A stretch of 64,000 nt of DNA from Dryocosmus kuriphilus. Taxonomy: Eukaryota > Arthropoda > Insecta > Hymenoptera > Cynipidae. The DNA lies in the NCBI GenBank assembly GCA_038277395.1, contig CM076190.1, forward strand, positions 255,413,989 to 255,477,988. Reading direction: 5' to 3'. The notes beneath the pieces were generated by a model. The model worked only from the letters and a program-made list of their open reading frames with translations, was not told the origin of the DNA and did not search any database. Positions 21,301 to 33,399 of this stretch are shown piece by piece (positions within the stretch are counted from its first letter, which is position 1; the number at the start of each line of letters is the position of its first letter). Made by a program: the position numbers and the translations under genes.

Positions 21301-24300
21301 GTATCGCCGAACATGGGGACAGACGTAAAATTTCTTGAATTTGCGAGTATTCCCATTATTCACCTAAAGTAGCTCCAATACGCGTCCTTATTACTGTATT
21401 TAAGCAATGCTAAGTTTTTGCAAAAACTCTGAACGACTTCTTGGTCCTTACGCCACATGACACCGACGCGATAAATCTAAAGACAAAACCTATTCTACAA
21501 GAGACTGGCGGATAAATGCGGGCACTTTTAATAGAAATTAGCTCGTGACAGCTCAATTTTAAGCCCTCAAGGTACTTCCTACAAAAATAAAGTTGTTACA
21601 TAAAAAAAAAGTTTCTTTCAAAGGTTATTAATAAATCCCAGGGTACCTATAATGGTAAAAATGTATCGCCGCACATGGGTGCAAAAACAAGGTTTCTTGA
21701 ATTTTCGAGTGTTCCAATTATTCATCCGAAAGCTTCTCTAAAATGCGCCCTTATTACTTTTATAAACAATGCTTAGTTTTTGCAAAAACTTCGAAAGCCT
21801 TCTTGTCGCTTACGCCACACGACACCGACGCGTTAAATCTAAAGACAACATGTATTCTACAAGAGACTGGCAGGTAAATGCGGGCACTCTTAATAAATAT
21901 TAGCTCGTGACAGCTCAAATTGGAGCTCTCAAGGTACTTCCTACAAAAATAAAGTTGCTCCATATAAAAATGTTTCTTTCAAAAGTTATCAATAATTCCG
22001 ATTGTACCTATAATGGTAAAAGTGTACCGTCGCACATGGGCGCAAAAACAAGGTTTCTTGAAATTTCGAGTGTTCCAACTATTCATCCGAAGCAGCTCTG
22101 AAATGCGCGCTCATTACTTTTATAAACAATGCTTAGTTTTTGCAAAAACTTCGAAAACCTTCCTGTCGCTTACGCCACCTGACACCGCCGCGTTAAATCT
22201 AAAGACAACACGTATTCTACAAGAGACTGTCAAGTAAATGCGGGTAATATTGGCAAAAATTAGCACGTGACAGCTCAAGTGGAAGCTCTCAAGGTACTTC
22301 CTACAAAAATAAAGTTGTTCCATAAAAAAATGTTTCTTTCAAAAGTTATTAATAATTCCCAGTGTACCTATAATGGTCAAAATGTATCGCCGATCATGGG
22401 CGCAAACATAAAGTTTCTTGAATTTGCGAGTGTTCCCATTATTCATCTCAACTAGCTCCAATATGCATCCTTGTTACTTTTTTTACGCAATGCTTGGTTT
22501 TTTGAAAAACTTCGAAAAACTTCTTGGCCCTTACGCCACACGACACCGACGGGTTATATCTAAAGACAACACGTATTCTACAAGAGACTCTCAGATTAAT
22601 GCGGGCATTTTTAATAAAAATTAGCTCGTGACAGCTCAAATTGGAGCTCTCAAGGTACTTCCTACAAAAATAAAGTTTCTCCATAAAAAAGTGTTTCTTT
22701 CAAAAGTTATTAATAATACCCAGTGTACCTCTAATGGTAAAAATATATCGCCAATCATGGACGCAAACATAAAGCTTCTGGAGTTTGCGAGTGTTCCCAT
22801 TACTCAACTCAAGTTGCTCCAATATGCGTCCTTATTACTTTTTTTAAGCAATGCTTAGTTTTTGCAAAAACTCTGAACAACCTCTTGGCCCTGACGCCAC
22901 ATGACACCGACGTGTCAAATCTAAAGACAACACATATTCTACAAGAGACTGTCAGATAAATGCGGGCACTTTTCATAAAAATTATCTCGTGACAGCTCAA
23001 ATTGGAGTTCTCAAGGTACTTCCTACAAAAATAAAGTTGCTCCATAAAAAAATGTTTCTCTCAAAAGTTATTAATAATACCCAGTGTACCTCTAATGGTA
23101 AAAATGTATCGCCAATCATGGACGCAAACATAAAGTTTCTGGAGTTTGCGAGTGTTCCCATTATTCACCTCAAGTGGCTCCAATATGCGACCTTATTACT
23201 TTTTTTAAGCAATGCTTAGTTTTTTCAAAAAACATCGAAAAACTTATTGGCCCTTACGCCACACGACACCGATGTGTTAAATCTGAAGACAAAGCGTATT
23301 CTACAAGAGACTGGCAGGTAAATGCGGGCGCTTTTCATAAAAATTAGCTCGCGAAAGCTCAACTTGAAGCGCTCAAGGTACTTCCTACAAAAATAAAGTT
23401 GTTCCATAAAAAAATGTTGCTTTTAAAAGTTATTAATAATTCCCAGTGTACATATAAAGCTAAAAATACTACGCCGATTATGGGCGCAAAGGTAAAGTTT
23501 CTTGAATTTGAGAGTATTCCCATTATTCACCTCAAGAAGCTCCAATATGGCTACTCACTACTTTTTCTAAGCAATGCTTAGTTTTTCCAGAAACTTCGAA
23601 AAACTTCTTGGCCCTTACGCCACACGACACCGACGAGTTAAATCTAAAGACAACATGTATTCTACAAGAGACTGGCAGGTAAATGCGGGCACTTTTCATA
23701 AAAATTAGCTCGTGACAGCTCAAATTCGAGCTCTCAATGTACCTCCTACAAAAATAAAGTTGCTCCATAAAAAAATGTTTCTTTCAAAAGTTATTAATAA
23801 TACCCAGTGTACCTCTAATGGTAAAAATGTATCGCCAATCATGGACGCAAACATAAAGATTCTGGAGTTTGCGAGTGTTCCCATTACTCAACTCAAGTTG
23901 CTCCAATATGCGTCCTTATTACTTTTTTTAAGCAATGCTTAGTTTTTGCAAAAACTCTGAACAACCTCTTGGCCCTGACGCCACATGACACCGACGTGTC
24001 AAATCTAAAGACAACACATATTCTACAAGAGACTGTCAGATAAATGCGGGCACTTTTCATAAAAATTAGCTCGTGACAGCTCAAATTCGAGCTCTCAAGG
24101 TACTTCCTACAAAAATAAAGTTGCTCCATAAAAAAATGTTTCTTTCAAAAGTTATTAATAATACCCAGTGTACCTCTAATGGTAAAAATGTATCGCCAAT
24201 CATGGACGCAAACATAAAGTTTCTGGAGTTTGCGAGTGTTCCCATTACTCAACTCAAGTTGCTCCAATATGCGTCCTTATTACTTTTTTTAAGCAATGCT

Positions 24301-25579
24301 TAGTTTTTGCAGAAACTTCGAAAAACTTCTTGACCCTTACGCCACACGACACCGACGCGTTAAATCTAAAGACAACACGTACTCTACAAGAGACTGGCCG
24401 GTAAATGCGGGCACTTTTAATAAATATTAGCTCGTGACAGCTCAAATTGGAGCTCCCAAGGTATTCCCTAGGAAAATAAAGTTCCTCCATAAAAATGTTT
24501 TTTCCAAAAGTTATCAATAATTCCGATTGTACCTATAATGGTAAAAGTGTACCGCCGCACATGGGCGCAAAAAAACGAGGTTTCTTGAAATTTCGAGTGT
24601 TCCAATTATTCATCCGAAGCTGCTCTGAAATGCGCCCTTATTACTTTTATAAACAATTCTTAGTTTTTGCAAAAACTCTGAACAACCTCTTGGCCCTGAC
24701 GCCACATGACACCGACGTGTCAAATCTAAAGACAACACATATTCTACAAGAGACTGTCAGATAAATGCGGGCACTTTTCATAAAAATTAGCTCGTGACAG
24801 CTCAAATTCGAGCTCTCAAGGTACTTCCTACAAAAATAAAGTTGCTCCATTAAAAAATGTTTCTTTCGAAAGTTATTAATAATACCCAGTGTACCTCTAA
24901 TGGTAAAAATGTATCGCCAATCATGGACGCAAACATAAAGTTTCTGGACTTTGCGAGTGTTCCCATTACTCAACTCAAGTTGATCCAATATGCGTCCTTA
25001 TTACTTTTATAAACAATGCTTAGTTTTTGCAGAAACTTCGAAAACCTTCTTGTCGCTTACGCCACACGACACCGACGCGTTAAATCTAAAGACAACATGT
25101 ATTCTACAAGAGACTGGCAGGTAAATGCGGGCACTTTTAATAAATATTAGCTCGTGACAGCTCAAATTGGAGCTTCCGAGTTACTCCCTAGGAAAATAAA
25201 GTTCCTCCATAAAAATGTTTTTTTCAAAAGTTATCAATAATTCCGATTGTACCTATAATGGTAAAAGTGTACCGCCGCACATGGGCGCAAAAACGAGGTT
25301 TCTTGAAATTTCGAGTGTTCCAATTATTCATCCGAAGCTGCTCTGAAATGCGCCCTTATTACTTTTATAAACAATGCTTATTTTTTGCAAAAACTTCGAA
25401 AACCTCTTCCTGTCGCTTACGCCACACGACACCGCCGCGTTAAATCTAAAGACAACGCGTATTCTACAAGAGACTGTCAGATAATGCGGGCACTTTTAAT
25501 AAAAATTAGATCGTGTCAGCTCAAATTGGAGCTCTCAAGGTACTTCCTACAAAAATAAAGCTGCTCCACATAAAAAATG

Positions 25580-25890
25580 TTTCTTTCAAAAGTTTAAGAG
25601 TCCATGTAAAAAAACGTGTATTAAAATTTCTTTTTGCGAAAGTTATTAAAAGTAATACCGTCAGTGTACCTCGAAATGGTACGCCAAAATGTAAATTTAA
25701 GCCAATCATGGACGGGCAAAATAATAAAGTTAGCTCTGGCTCAAATTGGAGCTCTCAGTGTTTCCCATTACTAAAAATGTTTCTCAAAAGTTGATCCAAT
25801 ATGCGTCCTTATTACTTGAATTTGCGATTATTCCCATTATTCACCTATTTAAACAATGCTTAGTTTTTTAAGCAGAAAAAAAAACTTCGA
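25580..25890 (+). repeat. Scrambled, over-long satellite B monomer
   Basis: The unit between the GGTACTTCC at about 25537 and the equivalent point near 26025 is roughly 490 bp instead of 360. It mixes fragments of A-type (CCAATCATGGACG, TTGATCCAATATGCG) and D-type (TTGCGATTATTCCCATTATT) monomers out of order, with short insertions such as TTAAGAGTCCATG. The homologous place in the paralogous block near 42.2 kb is normal. Either this is a complex rearrangement or, more likely, a consensus made from mixed reads. Confidence 0.75.
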
Positions 25891-25979
25891 AAACCTTCTT
25901 GTCGCTTACGCCACACGACACCGACGCGTTAAATCTAAAGACAACATGTATTCTACAAGAGACTGGCAGGTAAATGCGG

Positions 25980-28960
25980 GCACTTTTAATAAATATTAGC
26001 TCGTGACAGCTCAAATTGGAGCCCCAAGTTACTCCCTAGGAAAAATAAAGTTGTCCTCCATAAAAAAAAGTTTTTTTCAAAAGTTATCAATAATTCCGAT
26101 TGTACCTATAATGGTAAAAGTGTATCGCCGCACATGGGCGCAAAAACGAGGTTTCTTGAAATTTCGAGTGTTCCAATTATTCATCCGAAGCTGCTCTGAA
26201 ATGCGCCCTTATTACTTTTATAAACAATGCTTATTTTTTGCAAAAACTTCGAAAACCTTCCTGTCGCTTACGCCACACGACACCGCCGCGTTAAATCTAA
26301 AGACAACGCGTATTCTACAAGAGACTGTCAGATTAATGCGGGCACTTTTAATAAAAATTAGATCGTGTCAGCTCAAATTGGAGCTCTCAAGGTACTTCCT
26401 ACAAAAATAAAGCTGCTCCACATAAAAATGTTTCTTTCAAAAGCTATTAAGAGTTCCCAGTGTATCTATAATGGTAAAAGTGTATCGCCGAACATGGGAA
26501 CAGACGTAAAATTTCTTGAATTTGCGATTATTCCCATTATTCACCTAAAGTAGCTCCAATACGCGTCCTTATTACTTTTTTTGAGCAATGCTTAGTTTTT
26601 TCAAAAACTTCGAAAAACTTCTTGGCCCTTACGCCACACGACACCGACGCGTTAAATTTAAGACAACACGTATTCTACAAGAGACTGTCAGAAAAATGCG
26701 GGCACTTTTAATAAAAATTAGCTCGTGACAGCTCAAATTGGAGCTCTCAAGGTACTTCCTACAAAAATAAAGCTGCTCCACATAAAAATGTTTCTTTCAA
26801 AAGCTATTAAGAGTTCCCAGTGTATCTATAATGGTAAACGTGTATCGCCGAACATGGGGACAGACGTAAAATTTCTTGAATTTGCGATTATTCCCATTAT
26901 TCACCTAAAGTAGCTCCAATACGCGTCCTTATTACTGTATTTAAGCAATGCTAAGTTTTTGCAAAAAACTCTGAACGACTTCTTGGCCCTTACGCCACAT
27001 GACACCGACGCGTTAAATCTAAAGACAAAACGTATTCTACAAGAGACTGGCAGATAAATGCGGGCACTTTTAATAGAAATTAGCTCGTGACAGCTCAATT
27101 TTAAGCCCTCAAGGTACTTCCTACAAAAATAAAGTTGTTCCATAAAAAAAAGTTTTTTCAAAGGTTATTAATAATTCCCAGGGTACCTATAATGGTAAAA
27201 ATGAATCGCTGCACATGGGTGCAAAGCAAGGTTTCTTGAATTTTCGAGTGTTCCATTTATTCATCCGAAGCTGCTCTAAAATGCGCCCTTATTACTTTTA
27301 TAAACAATGCTTAGTTCTTGCAAAAACTTCGAAAACCTTCTTTTCGCTTACGCCACACGACACCAACGCGTTAAATCTAAAGACAACACGTATTCTACAA
27401 GAGGCTGGCAGGTAAATGCGGGCACTTTTAATAAATATTAGCTCGTGACAGCTCAAATTGGAGCTCCCAAGGTACTCCCTAGGAAAATAAAGTTCCTCCA
27501 TAAAAAATGTTTTTTTCAAAAGTTATCAATAATTCCGATTGTACCTATAATGATAAAAGTGTACCGCCGCACATGGGCGCAAAAACAAGGTTTCTTGAAA
27601 TTTCGAGTGTTCCAATTATTCATCCGAAGCTGCTCTGAAATGCGCCCTTATTACTTTTTCTAAACAATGCTTAGTTTTTGCAAAAACTTCGAAAACCTTC
27701 CTTCCGCTTACGCCACCTGACACCGCCGCGTTAAATCTAAAGGCAAACGTACTCTACAGTAGACTGTCAGATTAATGCGGGCACTTTTAATAAAAATTAG
27801 ATGGTGTCAGCTCAAATTGGAGCTCTCAAGATTCTTCCTACAAAAATAAAACTGCTCCACATAAAAAATGTTTCTTTCAAAAGTTATTAATAGTTCCCAG
27901 TGTACCTATAATGGTAAAAATGTATTGCCGAACATGGGGACAGACGCAAAATTTCTTGCTATTGCGAGTATTCCCATTATTCACCTAAAGTAGCTCCAAT
28001 ACGCGTCCTTATTACTGTATTTAAGAAATGCTAAGTTTTTGCAAAAACTCTGAACGACTTCTTGGCCCTTACGCCACACGACACAGACGCGTTAAATCTA
28101 AAGACAACACGTATTCTACAAGAGACTGTCAGATAAATGCGGGCACTTTTCATAAAAATTAGCTCGTGACAGTTCAATTTTAAGCCCTCATGGTACCTCC
28201 TACAAAAATAAAGTTGTTCCACGAAAAAAAAGTTTTCTTCAAAAGTTGCTAATAATTCCCAGTGTACCTATAATGGTAAAAGTGAATCACCGCACATGGG
28301 CGCAAAAAAAGGTTTCTTGAATTTTCGAGTGTTCCAATTATTCATCGGAAGCTGATCTAAAATGCGTCCTTATTACTTTTTTAAACAATGCTTAGTTTTT
28401 GCAAAAACTTCGAAAAACTTCTTGTCCCTTACGCCACACGATACCGACGCGTTAAATCTTAAAAGAAAACGTATTCTACAAGAGACTGGCAGGTAAATGC
28501 GGACACTTTTAATAAAAATTAGCTCGTGACAGCTCAAATTGGAGCTCTCAAGGTACTTCCTACAAAAATAAAGTTGCTCCATATAAAAATGTTTCTTTCA
28601 AAAGTTATTAATAGTTCCCAGTGTACCTATAATGATAAAAGTGCATCGCCGAACATGGGCGCAAAAACAAGGTTCCTTGAATTTTCGAGTGTTTACAATT
28701 ATTCATCCGAAGCTGCTCTAAAACGCGCCCTTATCACATTTTTCAACAATGCTTAGTTTTTGAAAAAACTTCGAAAACCTTCTTGTCCCTTACGCCACAC
28801 GACACCGACGCGTTAAATCTAAAGACAAAACGTATTCTACAAGAGACTGGCAGGTAAATGCGGAAACTTTGAATACAAATTAGCTCGTGACAGCTCAAAT
28901 TGAAGCTCTCAAGGTTCTCTCTACGGAAATAAAGTTGCTCCATAAAAAAAAATGTTTCTT
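25980..28960 (+). repeat. Long paralogous satellite block P1, left copy
   Basis: About eight successive monomers match 42.23-45.21 kb in the same order at a nearly constant offset of 16,247-16,249 bp. Shared private variants include GGGAACAGACG (about 26495 and 42745), CACATGGGTGCAAAGC, and ATACCGACGCGTTAAATCTT with AAAAGAAAAC (about 28441 and 44689). This is a higher-order duplication of a multi-monomer segment. Confidence 0.85.
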
Positions 28961-31900
28961 TCAAAAGTTATTGATAGTTCCCAGTGTACCTATAATGGTC
29001 AAAATATATCGCCGATCATGGGCGCAAACATAAAGTTTTCTTGAATTTGCGAGTGTTTCCATTATTCATCTCAAGTAGCTCCAATATGCGTCCTTATTAC
29101 TTTTTTTGAGCAATGCTTAGTTTTTTCAAAAACTTCGAAAAACTTCTTGGCCCTTACGCCACACGACACCGACGCGTTAATTTAAGACAACACGTATTCT
29201 ACAAGAGACTGTGAGATAAATGCGGGCACTTTTAATAGAAATTAGCTCGTGACAGCTCAATTTTAAGCCCTCAAGGTACTTCCTACAAAAATAAAGTTGT
29301 TCCATAAAAAAAAAGTTTTTTTTCAAAAGGTTATTGATAATTCCCAGGGTACCTATAAAGCTAAAAATATTAGGCCCGACCATGGGCGCAAAAAAGTTTC
29401 TTGAATTTGCGAGTGTTTCCATTATTCGCCTCAAGAAGCTCCAATATGACTACTTATTACTTTTTCTAAGCAATGCTTAGTTTTTGCAGAAACTTCGAAA
29501 ACCTTCTTGTCGCTTACGCCACACGACACCGACGCGTTAAATCTAAAGACAACACGTATTCTACAAGTAGACTGGCAGGTAAATGCGGGCGCTTTTCATA
29601 AAAATTAGCACGCGAAAGCTCAAATTGAAACTCTCAAGGTACTTCCTACAAAAATAAAGTTGTTCCATAAAAAAATGTTTCTTTCAAAAGTTATTAATAA
29701 TTCCCAGTGTACCTATAAAGCTAAAAATATTACGCCGACCATGGGGCAAAGGTAAAGTTTCTTGAATTTGCGAGTGTTCCCATTATTCACCTCAAGAAGC
29801 TCCAATATGACTCCTTACTACTTTTTCTAAGCAATGCTTAGTTTTTGCAGAAACTTCGAAAACCTTCTTGTCGCTTACGCCACACGACCCCGACGCGTTA
29901 AATCTAAAGACAACACGTATTCTACAAGAGACTGGCAGGTAAATGCGGGCACTTTTAATAAATATTAGCTCGTGTCAGCTCAATTTTAAGCCCTCAAGGT
30001 ACTTCCTACAAAAATAAAGTTGTTCCATAGAAAAAAAGTTTCTTTCAAAGGTTATTAATAATTCCCAGGGTACCTATAATGGTAAAAAATGTATCGCTGC
30101 ACATGGGTGCAAAAACAAGGTTTCTTGAATTTTCGAGTGTTCCATTTATTCATCGAAGCTGCTCTAAAATGCGCCCTTATTACTTTTTTAAACAATGCTT
30201 AGTTCTTGCAAAAACTTCGAAAAACCTTCTTTCGCTTACGCCACACGACACCAACGCGTTAAATCTAAAGACAAACGTATTCTACAAGAGGCTGGCAGGT
30301 AAATGCGGGCACTTTTAATAAAAATTAGCTCGTGACAGCTCAAATTGGAGCTCTCAAGGTACTCCCTAGGAAAATAAAGTTCCTCCATAAAAAATGTTTT
30401 TTTCAAAAGTTATCAATAATTCCGATTGTACCTATAATGATAAAAATGTACCGCCGCACATGGGCGCAAAAACAAGGTTTCTTGAAATTTCGAGTGTTTC
30501 CAATTATTCATCCGAAGCTGCTCTGAAATTCGCCCTTATTACTTTTCTAAACAATGCTTAGTTTTTGCAAAAAACTTCGAAAACCTTCCTTCCGCTTACG
30601 CCACCGACACCGCCGCGTTAAATCTAAAGGCAAAACGTATTCTACAAGTAGACTGTCAGATTAATGCGGGCACTTTTAATAAAAATTAGATGGTGTCAGC
30701 TCAAATTGGAGCTCTCAAGGTACTTCTCTACAAAAATAAAAACTGCTCCACATAAAAATGTTTCTTTCAAAAGATATTAATAGTTCCCAGTGTACCTATA
30801 ATGGTAAAAATGTATTGCCGAACATGGGGACAGACGCAAAATTTCTTGCATTTGCGAGTATTCCCATTATTCACCTAAAGTAGCTCCAATACGCGTCCTT
30901 ATTACTTTTTTTTAAGCAATGCTAAGTTTTTGCAAAAACTCTGAAAAACTTCTTGGCCCTTACGCCACACGACACCCGCGCGTTAAATCTAAAGACAACA
31001 CGTATTCTACAAGAGACTGTCAGATAAATGCGGGCACTTTTCATAAAAATTAGCTCGTGACAGTTCAATTTTAAGCCTCATGGTACTTCCTACAAAAAAT
31101 TAAGTTGTTCCACGAAAAAATGTTTTCTTCAAAAGTTGCTAATAATTCCCAGTGTACCTATAATGGTAAAAATGAATCACCGCACATGGGCGCAAAAATA
31201 AAGGTTTCTTGAATTTTCGAGTGTTCCATTATTCATCGGAAGTGGTCTAAAATGCGTCCTTATTACTTTTTTAAACAATGCTTAGTTTTTGCAAAAACTT
31301 CGAAAAACTTCTTGTCCCTTACGCCACATGATACCGACGCGTTAAATCTTAAAAGAAAACGTATTCTACAAGAGACTGGCAGGTAAAATGCGACACTTTT
31401 AATAAAAATTAGCTCGTGACAGCTCAAATTGGAGCTCTCAAGGTACTTCCTACAAAAATAAAGTTGCTCCATATAAAAATGTTTCTTTCAAAAGTTATTA
31501 ATAGTTCCCAGTGTACCTATAATGATAAAAAGCATCGCCAATCATGGGCGCAAAAAAAAGGTTCCTTGAATTTTCGAGTGTTACAATTATTCATCCGAAG
31601 CTGCTCTAAAATGCGCCCTTATCACATTTTTTTAAACAATGCTTAGTTTTTGAAAAAACTTCGAAAAACTTCTTGTCCCTTACGCCACACGACACCGACG
31701 CGTTCAAATCTAAAGACAAAACGTATTCTACAAGAGACTGGCAGGTAAAATGCGGAAACTTTGAATAAAATTAGCTCGTGAAAGCTCAAATTGAAGCTCT
31801 CAAGGTTTCTCTCTACGAAAATAAAGTTGCTCCATAAAAAAATGTTTCTTTCAAAAGTTATTAATAATACCCAGTGTACCTCTAATGGTAAAAATGTATC

Positions 31901-32100
31901 GCCAATCATGGACGCAAACATAAAGTTTCTGGAGTTTGCGAGTGTTCCCATTACTCAACTCAAGTTGCTCCAATATGCGTCCTTATTACTTTTTTTAAGC
32001 AATGCTTAGTTTTTGCAAAAACCTCGAAAAACTCTTGGCCCTGACGCCACACGACACCGCACGTGTAAATCTAAAGACAACACGTATTCTACAAGGGAAT
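27700..32100 (+). repeat. Indel-rich stretch of satellite B
   Basis: Compared with its paralogues, this stretch has many single-base gains and losses. Examples are AGGCAAACGT for AGGCAACACGT (27740), TTAGGCCCGACC for TTAGGCCGACC (29370), TTCATCGAAGC for TTCATCCGAAGC (30150), and GGTAAAATGCGAC for GGTAAATGCGGAC (31382). Substitutions are not raised to the same degree. This pattern fits an unpolished consensus better than biology. Confidence 0.6.
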
Positions 32101-33399
32101 GTCAGATAAATGCGGGCACTTTTAATAAATATTAGCTCGCGAAAGCTCAAATTGAAGCTCTCAAGGTACTTCCTACAAAAATAAAGTTGCTCCATATAAA
32201 AATGTTTCTTTCAAAAGTTATTGATAGTTCCCAGTGTACCTCTAATGGTAAAAATGTATCGCCAATCATGGACGCAAACATAAAGTTTCTGGAGTTTGCG
32301 AGTGATCCCATTACTCAACTCAAGTTGATCCAATATGCGTCCTTATTACTTTTTTTTAAGCAATGCTTAGTTTTTGCAAAAACTCTGAACAACCTATTGG
32401 CCCTAACGCCACATGACACCGACGTGTCAAATCTAAAGACAACACATATTCTACAAGAGACTGTCAGATAAATGCAGGCACTTTTCATAAAAATTAGCTC
32501 GTGACAGCTCAAATTCGAGGTCTCAAGGTACTTCCTACAAAAATAAAGTTGCTCCATAAAAAAATGTTTCTTTCAAAAGTTATTAATAATACCCAGTGTA
32601 CCTCTAATGGTAAAAATGTATCGCCAATCATGGACGCAAACATAAAGTTTCTGGAGTTTGCGAGTGTTCCCATTACTCAACTCAAGTTGCTCCAATATGC
32701 GTCCTTATTACTTTTTTTAAGCAATGCTTAGTTTTTGCAAAAACTCTGAACAACCTATTGGCCCTAACGCCACATGACACCGACGTGTCAAATCTAAAGA
32801 CAACACATATTCTACAAGAGACTGTCAGATAAATGCGGGCACTTTTATAAAAATTAGCTCGTGAAAGCTCAAATTCGAGCTCTCAAGGTACTTCCTACAA
32901 AAATAAAGTTGCTCCATATAAAAATGTTTCTTTCAAAAGTTATTAATAATACCCAGTGTACCTCTAATGGTAAAAATGTATCGCCAATCATGGACGCAAA
33001 CATAAAGTTTCTGGAGTTTGCGAGTGTTCCCATTACTCAACTCAAGTAGCTCCAATATGCGTCCTTATTACTTTTTTTAAGCAATGCTTAGTTTTTGCAA
33101 AAACTCTGAACAACCTATTGGCCCTGACGCCACATGACACCGACGTGTCAAATCTAAAGACAACACATATTCTACAAGAGACTGTCAGATAAATGCGGGC
33201 ACTTTTAATAAAAATTAGCTCGTGAAAGCTCAAATTGGAGCTCTCAAGGTACTTCCTACAAAAATAAAGTTGCTCCACATAAAAATGTTTCTTTCAAAAG
33301 TTATTAAGAGTTCCCAGTATATCTAATGGTAAACGTGTATCGCCGAACATCGGAGCAAACGTAAAATTTCTGAATTTTGCGATTATTCCCATTATTCAA

